A program made the position numbers and the translations under genes. A DNA stretch of 64,000 bases from Codonopsis lanceolata (lineage: Eukaryota > Streptophyta > Magnoliopsida > Asterales > Campanulaceae): contig CM028382.1 in NCBI GenBank assembly GCA_013146195.2, forward strand, positions 56,533,027 through 56,597,026, in the 5' to 3' direction. This document shows positions 21,380 through 33,300 of the stretch, piece after piece (position 1 is the stretch's first letter; each line of letters starts with the position of its first letter). Under the pieces are notes generated by a model. It was not told the DNA's origin. It was given only the letters and a program-made list of their open reading frames with translations, and did no database searches.

Positions 21380-22969
21380 ATGGTCGCACCTAGCCACACA
21401 ACTTTGGAGATGGAAATATACGAGACCTCGCTGGACTTTTGGATTCTTTCCTTACGAGAAGATGAGCGAGTATTCGATCATGTTTATGGCTATCGATGCC
21501 TCCTGTCATGGTGGGCCCTGCGTATAAACTGGGACATGCTGAGGGCAACGTCCAAATTTTGGTCGGTGCAGAGTCATCTTTTCAATTTCTTCCTGAACGA
21601 AATGTGTCCCACTTTTGAGGAGTTTTGTGCTATAGTGGGGAAGCCGACCGTCGGGACAATTGTCGTGCCTTCTGCGCGGAGGCGCCCTTTTATGGCGATA
21701 CGGGAATTATTTGGTTCGACCCGTGCCGCTACTCCGGGTTTTTATAATGGATTTAATTTTAATTTGACTATTCTTCCCCCTGCTTATACTGAATATAAGG
21801 AAGATCCAGTCTACTTGCGGCGTCGGCTGGCTGCCCTCTTTCTCTGTGTTATGGGAAGGAACCTCCTGGTGGGCCAACCTAGATTCATCGATGTGCGGGT
21901 TGTCGACCTGGTGCTGCAAGCTCGGGATCGCCGGGTAAATATCATCCCGATTATTTTGGCCGAGACTTTTATTGGCATGGATGCATTTTCGTCTGGCGAT
22001 GAAGTGTTTCCTTCTGGCAGCCCCCTTTTGATTCATATGTGGCTGGAGGAGCACTTTAATTGGGTGATGACCCCGGAGCTTGTGGGAGGAGTGTATAATC
22101 CCGAGCGTTATGGCTCTCGCAGCCATTATCGCCATAATATGCTTACAGGGATTGACTGGATAGAGTACTTTCTTCGTATTGGCTCCATGGAGATCATCTG
22201 GGTGGTCAGCCACCGACGGATCCGTAACTTTTTCCTGTTTACCGGAGCTTATGCCCAGGTCATCCTACCTGGTCTCGAACAGACCATTTTTTATCTGGCA
22301 TACCGAGTCCAGTTTGGCAGAGAGCAGATTCTCCCGGACGTGAACCGTCCTCTAATTGAAGAGTTGCGGATGGAGAGGGAAGTGGGTGAGCTCATCCGGG
22401 ATATGTGGGAGATCGATTTTCCCCTACGGGCCTCAGCTTATGCCTTTTCTGAACATATGCTTCTGTCCCATGAATATCTGTCGTGGGTGCTAGTGGCTAC
22501 TGAGAGGCACTCCCGTGTCATTTGACATGTGTTGAGGCAGATCCTCTCGAGACGGGTAACCAGTGGCATAGAAGCCCGGTTGATGGAGATTGATGAGGAT
22601 CTAGAAAGCTCAGGGCTGGTGGTTCCTCAGGCTTTGCACGAGGAATTTCGACGAGTACACGGCTTTGGTGCCCATATGGCACATAATCCTGACGAGGCGG
22701 GACCCAGTAACGCGCCTCCAAGATTGAGCAACGCGAGTCGGGGAAGCAACCCCTGACAGGTAGATGAAGCTGGCCCAACTCAGGCTAGCAGACGAAGCAC
22801 TGCTCATAGAGGTGATGGTGCCGGCCCAAGTCGTCTTGTTATCCAGGACAATGGTGATGTTGATGACGAGGACGAAGACACCTCAGGAGGTTCTCATGCT
22901 GGTGAGACTGGGGCCTCTTCTGCACCTCGTAGAAGTATCTGGTCGCGGCTAGGACGTTGCAGACGTTGA
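21380..22969 (+). pseudogene. DUF7745-like extra ORF of a Tat/Ogre element, antisense to element B
   Basis: From the ATG at 21380 (MVAPSHTTLEMEIYETSLDF) the frame is open to a TGA at 22523. It then continues in frame through a second TGA (22754) to 22967, about 530 codons in all. It resembles DUF7745 proteins, which are extra ORFs of Tat-lineage elements: NEMCPTFEEFCAIVGK, IIPIILAETFIGMDAF and LIHMWLEEHF fit the family pattern. The tail is acidic and Ser/Gly-rich. The function is unknown. It runs opposite to the element B pol and starts about 470 bases beyond the integrase stop. Both TGA codons could come from CGA by C-to-T change. Confidence 0.6.
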
Positions 22970-23441
22970 TGGACTGTTCTGAGGTGGAGCTGCATGAAAA
23001 GAGGGGATAGGGGAAATAGGCAGTGTATATAGGTAACTGCACGGGAATAAATGTTAATCTATATGCCTTAAACACATATTCCTAAGTTGCACCTTATGGA
23101 CTTTATTATAGTTTGATGTTTTATTATATAAGCCCTGTCGTGGTTTTTCTCTTGGTCAGTCAAGACCATCTTCCTCGAATATGTTGAAGACCTTTGCCTG
23201 CTAGAGATCAGATGCTGGGAATTGAATGTCGGAGACTGCATTCCCTCTCTCTTTTTCTTGGTTATTTTTTTCTTTTTCTTTTGCTCTAACTTTTGCCTAG
23301 ACTGCCCTTTCAGGTTTTCAGTCTAGCGAGCCCTTATTCTCCTTGTGCAATTTTCTTCTTCTTCTTTTTTTGGCTCTAACTTTTGCCTAGATCGTCCTTT
23401 CGGGTTTTCAATCTAGCGAGCTGGAGAGGGATGTAGTCAAC
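22970..23441 (-). other. Element B post-integrase non-coding segment with duplicated motif
   Basis: It separates the integrase stop from the antisense ORF. A 49-base motif occurs twice (23283-23331 and 23373-23421, 90 bases apart). In element A one copy is found in reverse orientation at 15950. AATAAA near 23046 could serve the antisense gene. Confidence 0.65.
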
Positions 23442-24599
23442 TCATGCATAGTATCTTCTAAGCTTGTCGAGGTTGAAGGGCTGAACAAGGTCTTCCCCAT
23501 CTTGGTTAGTGAGGAGCACCGCACCCCTGATCAGATCTGTTTGATGATGTATGGTCCCATCCAAGGAGACTTCCATTTTCTTCTAGTGTCGACATAACTA
23601 GGGGTTTTCACGAAGTACCAGATCTCCGACTTGGATATCACGGCCTTTGACTTTTTTGTTGAATGCTCGAGCTATTCTTTTTTGATATGCTCGAATATGT
23701 TCTAAAGCTAGCAGCCGTCGTTCGTCTAACAGGGCTAATTCCTCGTGACACTGTTTGACCCAGTCGATTTCAACTACGTCTGATTCCATCATAACTCTTA
23801 ATGATGGGATCCCTATTTCAATGGGCAACACGGCCTCCATGCCATAAGCTAGAGAATAAGGGGTAGCCCCAGTGGGTGTATGGACTGAAGTACGATAGCC
23901 CAAGAAGGCTAATGGCAATTTCTCTGGCCAGTCTCTTCCTGTATCAGCCATTTTTCTGATGATATTTTCTAGTGTTTTATTGGCTACTTCAACGACACCA
24001 TTCGCTTGTGATCGGTATGGGGAAGACTTGTGCCTTTGGATTTTGAATTCATTGAGTAGTCGATTCACTTCCCCTTCAAAGTGTGTGCCATTGTCAGAAT
24101 CGATCTCGAAAGGTACCTCGTATCTGTATATAATGTTGGTTCTGATGAAGTTGGACACCTTTCTGGCCTTCAGTATTTTGTAGAAAGAGGCTTCTACCCA
24201 CTTTGTGAATAGTCAACAGCTACCAAGACGTATTTGTGGCCGTTGGATCCTTTTGGGTGAATTTGACCTATGATGTCAATTCCCCATGTTAAGAAGGGCC
24301 AAGGGGCTATGGAGTTGTATAGTATATGTGGGGAAATGTGTTGTAGATTTACGAAGCGCTGGCATTTGTCGCAGTGACGCACGCACCCAGCGAATGCAAT
24401 CGGTTTCTAGCGTACTCCATTAGTACCCTTGTCAGATGATTTTCTTTGACAACATATGCCCGTTCATGTGTGGCCCGCAAGTACCACCATGCAGCTGATC
24501 CATGACTTGCTCGGCTTTGGCCTGATCGATGCATAACAGGTTTAGACCTTGTTAATGCCTTTTGTATAGACTGCCTCCGTTGATCACAAATTGTGATGC
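23442..24599 (-). pseudogene. Element B integrase
   Basis: Integrase inserts the cDNA. A degraded zinc-finger end is visible (HCDKCQR), then the core: GIDIIGQI with the first Asp, SDNGTHFEG with the second, and the Glu in VEVANKTLENI. The frame is open 24158-23598 and continues, frameshifted, to a C terminus ending LDKLRRYYA at 23444. Breaks lie near 24350, 24195 and 23597. This is the last pol domain; the non-coding motif pair follows. Confidence 0.85.
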
Positions 24600-25874
24600 C
24601 CATTTCCGTAGGGAGATTTTTCCTTTTTTGTCTATATTGGGTGGATAGACCCCTTTCTGAAGCAGATTCATAATGTCTAAGTACCAGGGCTCTTCTTCCT
24701 TTTCAGGAATGGCATCGATTCTGAAGCAATAGGCAGGAGTGGTCTTTTTCTCAATTATAAACATTTGAACATTGATTTCTGCGGGAATTTGGACCAATGA
24801 GGCTAGAGTAGCCAAGGCATCAGCGAATTGATTTTTATCTTGTGGTAAATAATGGAACAAGATATTATCAAATTCTTTTGCTAGGGCTGTCAGCCTGGCA
24901 TGATATAGTTGTAGTCGGGGATCCTGGGTTTTCCATTTCCCTTCGACCTAATTTATGATCAAAGTAGAGTCACCGTAGACTTCCAAGTCTTTGGCTCCTT
25001 TTTGGAAAGCCACTTTTAGACCAGCAATATAGGCCTCATATTCAGCAGTTTTGTTTGAGCATTCAAACTCCAATCTTATGGCTAGCAACAGTGTGGGAGT
25101 CTGCTGGATCGATTAGCAGGATTCCTATGCCGAAGCCTCATTTGTTGGCTCCTCCATCAAAGAACATTTTTCATTTGGTGTCATGATCGGTAATTTCTAA
25201 GAACCATCGTCTGGGAAACTGGGCTCAGATGCATCTTCTACTTCTAGAGGCAGATAAGCTAAATGGTCCGCGATCACGCTGCCTTTGATGGATTTTGAGC
25301 GTGATGTAGGTGATGTCAAATTTGTTGAGCAGAAACGACCATTTAGCTAATCGGTTGGAAAGTAATGGCTTGCCGAAGATGTATTTCATAGGGTCCATCC
25401 TAGAGATGAGTTTGATGGATCGAGCTTGCAAATAAGTTTTCAGGCTTTGTGTTGCCCAAACTAGACCAGTGCAGCTTTTCTCTAAGGCTGAGTAGTTGAG
25501 TTCGCTTCCTTATTACTTCCTACTTATGAAGTAAATGGCATTTTCGATGTAGGAGTTTTCTTTTTCTTGGGCGATCATAGCCCCTACTATTGTGTCTGTG
25601 ACGGTTAAATATAAGAGAAGAGGTTTATGTATATGGGGAGGAGCTAGCACTGGTGGGTTGGCAATGTATTTTTTGACTTTTTCGAAGGCTAACTGGCATT
25701 TTTCGTCCCAGACTCGGTCAGTGTTTTTCTTTAGGAGCTTAAATAGGGGCTTACACATGGAGGTCAGATGTCTGATGAAACGATTGATTTATTGCAATCG
25801 ACCTATGAAGCCCTTGACTTCTGTTGGAGTTTTTTGCTACGGCATGCTTATGATGGCTTTGACTTTGGCGGGCT
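24600..25874 (-). pseudogene. Element B RNase H and archaeal-type RNase H
   Basis: The retroviral-type RNase H connection domain is seen at 25758-25225 (LLLYLTVTDTIVGAMIAQ, MDPMKYIFGKPLLSNRLAKW), with breaks. A second, archaeal-type RNase H follows at about 25075-24850 (NKTAEYEAYIAGLKVA, DLEVYGDSTLIIN, then NQFADALATLAS), interrupted by one TAG. Dual RNase H is a hallmark of the Tat lineage. The linker to integrase continues to about 24600. Confidence 0.8.
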
Positions 25875-26912
25875 CTATTTTTCAATCCCTTGCTCAGTTA
25901 CCAGGAACCCCAGGACCTTGCCTTTGGTGACCCCGAATGTGCATTTGGTCGGGTTGAGCTTCATTTGGTGCTTTCTTAACCTTTCAAAGAATTTTCGGAG
26001 GTCTTTGATATGGGCACCATCAGTGTCATCGGAATGCACAATCATGTTGTCCACGTATACTTTGACTTCTTTGTGTATCATGTCATGGAAGAGGGTGGTG
26101 GCGGCTCTTTGATATGTAGCCCGAGTATTTTTCAGCCCAAATGGCATGAAAGTGTAGCAATAAGTTCCCTAGGGGGTGATGAATGAAGTTTTTTCCTGGT
26201 CTTCTGCTGCCATTTTGATTTGGTTGTAACCCAGCATGTCGTCTACAAAGGATCTTATTTTATGAGAGGCCACGACGTCTACCACAATATCGATGTTGGG
26301 TAGAGGGAAGTCATCTTTGGGCGATGCCTTGTTGAAGTCGCGGAAGTCCACACAAATCCGAACCTTTCCATTGGGTTTTGGAACGGTCACTATGTTTGAC
26401 AGCCAGATCGGGTATTCAACTACCCGAATGAATTTGACGTGTAGCTGTTTCATGATCTCTTCCTTTACTTGCAGTGACCATTCTGGCTTGATTGTGTGGA
26501 GTTTCTGCTTGACTGATCTAGCATCGGGATAAGTGGGAATTCGGTGCTCCACAATGGCTTGATCCAACCCCGGCATGTCTTCATAGGACCATGCGAAGAC
26601 ATCTACAAATTATTTGAGGAGGTTGACTAGTGCTGCCCTTTCTGAACCTTGCAGGTAGCTGCCAATTTTGACTTCTTTGATTTCACTGTTCAGCCCCAGA
26701 TTGATAACAGACAAGTCTTCATTTGATGTTGTTGATCGGTGTTTTTCTTGGTGCTTGACTAACTTGGCGAGCTCAAGCAAGTAATTTTTATCTTTTGAAT
26801 GCATATCATTAAACGACTCATTATTAATGCTAATTAATTCATCTTTTAATGAGGTCCTCAATTTCAGGGAGCGGATCGGTAGATGACCAATCCGTAAGGC
26901 TAAAGGAAACAT
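25875..26912 (-). pseudogene. Element B reverse transcriptase with altered catalytic motif
   Basis: RT motifs run from DMPGLDQAIVEHRIPT through NGKVRICVDFRDFNKASPKDDFPLP and FVDDMLGYNQIKMA to MPFGLKNTRATYQRA. Stops fall near 26610, 26169 and 25875. The catalytic motif reads YVDN instead of YVDD (about 26047-26058, codon AAC), which would abolish polymerase activity even without the stops. Confidence 0.88.
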
Positions 26913-28344
26913 GAGAGGGAAGGGTGTATCTGAAACGGTCCCTCAAGGTTGTGGTCGTTAGGAGTGGGTCGGTCATGGTATACCAATTCTGCAGGGGGTT
27001 ATCAGCAATAGACTCGAATTCGTCCGGAAGCTTTTCATGGCTAGTCCTACCGTCAATCATTCCCAGGAAGCTATCTCCTAGAAAGTCATTATCAAACAGG
27101 ACTAGGGCGCAATCATCTTGATCTATAGTCCAGGTGTTTTCGACTGTGACAGTTTTATATGCAGGGCTCCAGGGTAATCTGTTCCATTTCATGGGTGGCG
27201 AGGCCGACATCTTCGAAGATTTCCCAACCAGGGCGTCTTTTCCCATTCTGGTCTATCCAGGGCTCAGGAAACATGAGGTAGGCATCTGTTTCTCCTTTCC
27301 TTACAAAGTATCCGTTTAGAGTTTTTCTGTATGGTTGGAGGGGAGGATCTATGTAAGGACGTTTTTCACGTTCTGCCTTGCTCTTCGCCTCTTCTCACGT
27401 TTCTGTTTCATGACTGCGACTAGTCGGCTGGTGTGGGTTTGTATCCTAGACCGAATGGAGGGATACATTCCTTAAGTTCATCTTGGACCAAATTGACAAG
27501 TCCTTGCTGATTTCTGCCGATACCCAGACCAGACATATAATTCATTTTTCGAAACATGTTTAGTGGGACCATGTTTCCTAAAGGCGTGGTTTTCTTTCCA
27601 GTGATGTCAGTTTCTCACCCATATTTAATGGCGTTGACTCTGGCTACCTCGAAACCACTGAGGAAGATACACGTGTCATCATGCTCTATTTCGAGGATTG
27701 GGATGTCCCCGCTTTCTTTGTTCTCCATGATTTTATCGGCAAATATGATTACTATATGGTCATCGAGGATAAATTTGACACGCTGATGTAATGAGGAGGC
27801 TACCCCTTTTACCCCATGAATCGAACGGCATCCCAACAATAGACTGAAAGTTCCTGGTATGTCCAAGACTTGGAACTAAGCTGGCATAGTGAGTGGCCCA
27901 ATAGTCATCATTAAAGTCACCATCCCTATGACACATCGACTAGTGTTGTCGTACCCTTACTGTCTGCAATGAAGGAGTCAGCTCTGATATTTTTGTTCCC
28001 AGTTTGGCTAGCGTGCTGGTGGGATATACATTCAAAGACGAGCCATTATCTATCAGGACTCGGGGAACCCTTTTTTCCATGATCCCCATAGTGATGTGGA
28101 GAGCATCGATGTGGTTGGTTCCTTCTCTTGGCAGATCTAGATCAATAAACATAATCACGTTTCCAAAGTTTATGTTTCCGATCATTTGGGTGAGCTCGTT
28201 TGGAGAGGTTTCAATAGGAATGACTGCCTGACCTAAGGATTTGGCCAGCGTATCCCGATGGGTTTTGGAAGCACAAAGCAAGACCCATATAGATATGTTG
28301 GCTTGGGTTTTCTTCATCTGAGCTAGCAGGGTATCTTCCACATT
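26913..28344 (-). pseudogene. Element B protease, G-patch-like and linker region
   Basis: Aspartic protease at 28341-27940 with the active-site string LIDNGSSLNV. After a frameshift the frame passes through the protease end (DIPGTFSLLLG) and a glycine-rich G-patch-like segment (MNYMSGLGIGRNQQG, about 27545-27500). A linker follows with NTWTIDQDDCALVL and LTDWSSTDPLPEIEDL (27246-26839). Element C keeps the same order in better condition. A G-patch after the protease is typical of Ogre-like pol. Confidence 0.8.
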
Positions 28345-28568
28345 TCTAGCCCCAGTATCTGTTTCTTTATCTTTCCCAGAGTAGTCACCTCTTTCTTGGT
28401 TTGGTTGGTAGGCTCGACCAGATTTGGTAAGCTGACTGACATCCCCACCGACCCAAGTGGCTTTTTCAGTGCTACTGGTGGGGCATACCTAGGAGTTTTT
28501 ATTTTTGGTCGCAGAGTATCTTGTCCATTGTTGGTTTCTGCTACAGTCTGCTTTCTTTTGGCGGCCAT
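28345..28568 (-). pseudogene. Element B gag stub with internal deletion
   Basis: The ATG at 28568 (MAAKRKQ) corresponds to the gag starts of A and C. After about 15 codons the sequence jumps to the segment just upstream of protease (GRAYQPNQERGDYSGKD). Essentially all capsid and nucleocapsid sequence, about 2 kb in element C, is missing. A Gln codon (CAA) stands here where element C has TAA, so that particular stop in C is private decay. Confidence 0.75.
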
Positions 28569-29843
28569 TCTGCTCAAATTCGTACCCTCTGAACTGATTC
28601 TGACTTTTTCTAATCTGACCTTGATATTCTCTGATCTGACCCATGTGTCTGTATCCCGTATCAATTGACCGGTACTATCTCTGCCCTTCCAAACTCAGGC
28701 CAGGTTTTTGAGGAAAAGGGGTTAAAGGTATTAGAAGGGGTTGGCTAAAGGCTTTCTGGGTTTTGAGTACAATGTACCTTTATTATTAATATTTTTTATT
28801 ATTATTCATTTTCCCTACAATTGATCGAACAAGCACCCACTTTGTTTTGACAGTCTCAGGACTATTCCTGGAATAGTGGATTCTTTCTCCAGAGCATAGG
28901 AACCTCATATTCCACCTGCCTTTCGACTCCCTAAGACCGGACTGATCTCAGGCGAAGGGCCTATACTCTTTCCGGGATCCACCATTCAAATGGTCTATGT
29001 CGAATATCATAGAAATTATTGGTCAGCCCTTATGCATTTCTTTATTCATATTTTTTCTTTTTTCTTTTTCTTTTTTTTTTTTTTTTGCAACAGGGATTGG
29101 TCAATAATTTAAAGACATAAAAACCGATCGGTCGATGAAGTGTCCTGAGAAACTATATGCAATTAACGTTGGCTGATGCGGAGGGTAGGCTGGTCATGGT
29201 GTAGGGTAGCAGTTAGGAATATTTCTACGTGCGTGCGCGTGTCTACGGTATCTAAAAAACGGTAAAGTTTTTTTTTTTTTAAGATATAAAGAGTAAATAA
29301 AACAGATATGGTCTGTTTTTCTGTTTTTTGTGGATTTTCTCGGCTGATTAGCTTGAGTCCTTGAAAGGACGGCGCGAGCAAGTAACGACCATTCAGATCA
29401 AGAAATAAACAGAAAAATAGGGAATCTATCTATTCCTATTGATTACATATTGGTCCTAATCCCCAAAATAAAATGACGGAATAAAATAATATTTACATTT
29501 TTTTGCATGAAGTAAATAAAGCAAGCAAAACAATAATAATAACAAGATAGAGCAAAATAAAATCAATAATAAAATAAAGCCCCAATTTTTGTTACCCTGC
29601 CCGAAATTCTATTTTTGATTTTTTTTTTGTATTTGCAACGGTGTTCGGAACGAAACTGCTGCAAGATTTCACAGTTATATGCACAAATATATATACAGAT
29701 ATATAAAAATGTGATATTTAAACTATTAAATAAATATAATAAGCATATTTAGCCAAAAATAAAAGAAAACTTGTTTTTTCTTTTTTCTTTTTTGAAAATG
29801 AGTCTAGCCCTCCGTTTTTATTTTCTTTAAAATAAAAACAATG
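28569..29843 (-). other. Element B leader
   Basis: Non-coding leader matching those of A and C. It has a T-rich run at 29061-29087 and the conserved blocks near 28975 and 28880. Confidence 0.7.
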
Positions 29844-29861
29844 TCCCCAGCAGAGTCGTCA
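29844..29861 (-). other. Element B primer-binding site
   Basis: On the minus strand TGACGACTCTGCTGGGGA, directly after the LTR end. One base differs from the element A site at position 3 and one in the second half. Confidence 0.75.
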
Positions 29862-30382
29862 CTATGAGTGCCCTCGGTTTTCGACGTTTTGCCTCTCCTT
29901 AAAAGGAAAGACAAAATCAAAACGTTTTAAGGCGCGTGAAATATGTTTGACCTCATTGTGGACTCAAAATGTTAAAACAAAGTCGTCATCTTTATTTTAA
30001 GTAAAAACAAAGAAAAACCAAATGTACCCAGATTTGTAAAGGGTTCGGAGGCTAAGTTACGAGGTAGGAAGGGGTTAGGCACCCAACTCGCCCTTTCGGT
30101 CTCAAAATGGTTTTTTGGTTAAAATATTCTTTTATTATAGTTATTTAACAGATAAAATAAAGCATTTAAACATATATATATATATGTACATATATTATTA
30201 CAAACTTGTAACAGTCTCTTTTCGGGAGTTACGAATACATTTATAAATATTTGGCCATAATAATGGCTCTTTTTAGTGCTATTTTCTATAGAAATTCGGC
30301 CAGCATAACTGCTTATTTTTATTACATTGGACCGGTCTAAATAGCACCTTTTAATAAATAAATCTTTAAATAGCCTACCTTT

Positions 30383-33300
30383 TGAAGCGTGTTATGAGCC
30401 CAAGATTTCCACGAATTTTCCAGAGAATTTTCTTCTATTTTGTGTTATTTTTGAATTAATTATGCTTTTGAAATATTATTATTTGTGTTTTTGTGCTTAA
30501 TGTAAGTTTCCACGAAGAATCGAGCTTTTATATGGTATTTAGCACGAAGTTCGAGATAATTCCGGGCTTAAAAGTTGAATTGAAAATTATTTGGTCAAAG
30601 TCTGTTAAGTCGGTTAAGAGTTTCAAGGAAAAATCAAGCTAACAGAGGCTAACGGAGGCTGAATGAGCTAACAAAGGACCATTACGAGAGAGCTGGGAGG
30701 GGAAGGACCTTCGGCGTGCTTTCTTAAGATGCTAGGGGCACCGGAGCTCATCTAGTAATAGCAGGGGAGGCCGGCGCAAAATCTGAAACTTCCTGTGAGT
30801 TGTTGCCTAGCAGGTGGAGCCACGTGTCACCGTCTCCCGCCTCCCAGTCACTCACACCCAGCTGCTAACCCGCGTCCTCCCTAAGCGGATCCGGGTAACC
30901 CGCGTCCCTATCCAGACCACCAACCCACCATCCAGCCCGCTCCCTCACTCATCACCAACCCGTTTCATCCCCCATGTGACCCGTGAGCCCCTACCTGGTT
31001 TGACCCTTGCCCAGCCGTGCCCCAGCCTTTATTTCCTTCTCTTTTTTGCCCCTATTTGCTCCCTGTTCTTCCCTTTTTTCCCCTGACAGCCCTGCCCTCC
31101 TTTTTGCTTCTCCATTTAATCTGGCAGCTTCATTTTGTGGAAGACACAAGCCCCCATTTATGGGCATTAGCTCTAAATGGGGCACCAGCCCCATTTCACC
31201 CAATTTTCTCACCAAATCTCTGATGCTTGATCACCATTGAAGGTTTGGAGCTTCAAATCAAGGGCCAATGATGCATTTACAAATGATTTCAACCCCGAAC
31301 GCGATTTTCTGTTTAATTCTTCTCACCTCTATTTTTGATAGTTGTTATAATTTATTGGGTTGATTAAACTTGTAAATGTGGAATTGTTTTGTGCTTAAAA
31401 TATCTATGGAATGCAATTATTCTTCTATGTCCAATGTAGTGTTATAATTTAATTTATCTCTCTATTTAGTACACAATCATGTTGGTTATTATTTTGTGAA
31501 TTTAATGCTTTTAATTATTTGGCCAAAAATTAAATGATTTTAGAAATATTTAGGATCCGCGAGAGCTACCTTTATATTTCGGACCAATCAGTTTAATAGT
31601 TGGTGTTTTGTGACACACACCGATAGCCATTGTGAGACTTGGTTTGACACGCGATCAAACCACCTAGTCATTCGCGAGGTCGGGGAGGTTACGGTTGACT
31701 ATAAGATGCGAGAGCCCGTAGTTAGCCAATTTTAGTTGTCTCGGCTACCAACATGAATTGTTGAAAAATATAGAGATTTTCTTTTGCGAAGTATTGCCCA
31801 TGCGTTTGGTTATTATTGTGTGCTCTTCATGCTTTTAATGGCGTAGCGAACCATTAGATGATCAATAGAATGATAGGATACGAAGCAAAAGCCCTTCCTG
31901 TTATTCTGAAAATCACAATAGTAGTTTGCGTGGCGTGAGATCGAAAGGAGATCGTGCGTAGATAGTCTTTGGATGCTTGTTTACACATGCGATTATTTTC
32001 TCCCCTATGTATGTGTTGCGATCATATAAGCCCGTAGCAAGGTTGAGGGATAGCTAGATTTGTTATACGTAGCGAAAGCCCGTAGTAAATAAAATAGCGC
32101 GTCCGATTACCAAGACTTGAGTTAAAGAAAAGCAAAAGGAGGATTAAATTAAAAACCGGCTAGACTAGAAATAATGCACTTCTATCTTTTTATCTTGATT
32201 TGTTGTTGCCAAACCACCTCCGCGTTAGTTTATATTTAATTGCTTTCTTAGGTTGTTTATATTTTTATATTTTTATTCATTTTCTTTTCGCTCAAATATA
32301 ATTAGTTAGCACAATTTTGGTATTTAGTTGGAGTGAGAATTACGCGCATTCCCTGTAGGATCGATAACTCGTACTTAAGTACACTTTATTACTTGATACG
32401 GACGGGTAATCTTGCCCGAGTTGTGTTTTTGCGCACATCAAGTTTTTGGCGCCATTGGCGGGGAATGATTTAATTTTTGCTCCTATATGCTAATATCGAT
32501 ACCAAGCAAAGCTGATTGTATTTTGAGCATGCTTTTTTAATTAGTTACTTGCTTTTGTATTTATATGTTTTGTATGTTGAGTTGCTTTTCGAAGCCCTCC
32601 CGAGTTTGTGGGTTTGTAAGGAGGTGTAAATAGTCTCCCCACACAAAAATATTTTCTTTTCTTTTTTTATTTCCATAATTGTGTTCCTACTTTTTTCTTT
32701 TGAGCTTGATTTGATGCAGGGGTTTAGCGCTTCTATAGTAGAAGGCTGCTTGTAGAAATTCATGGAGTGGATCATTTTTACCCGGACTTCATAATAAATC
32801 AACTTTGAGGGAGTTTTCTCTCTTTCCCTTCTCCTTTTACTTTAAGTTTAGGGAGCATGGTTTGGTTGGTGAACTTTGAAAATTCTGAAAATCTTGTGCT
32901 TTATACGCCCCAAATTATTTATGTTTTGATCACTCGTCTCTCCATTTTTGGCGTTCTTTGAGTTGTACTTGCATTATATACTTGGAGTCAATTTTGAGAT
33001 TACTATATGCATAGTTGAGGATATGTTTGTGATTCATGTAGTAGCATCACCTCATTCATGATAGATAATACCCAAGTTGATGATGGAAATATTTTTATGC
33101 TTTGCTTTAGTGATGGTTGTGCATGTCTAAGAGTATCATATTGTGAGTCTTAATGCCGAGAGTTATATGTTGATGATGAAAAGCTTGGTTTGGGCATGTG
33201 TGTATGACAAGAGTATGATATAGGCCATCTTTGGACCATTTGTGTCTTTCTCTATCCTACCCATTTATCTCACAAAAATCCCTAGTGTCCCCGTTGAGCT

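Noticed and set aside
30814..31240. Proline-rich and hydrophobic frames
   Set aside because: They lie in a pyrimidine-rich part of an LTR; several overlapping frames look equally open, as expected for composition bias.
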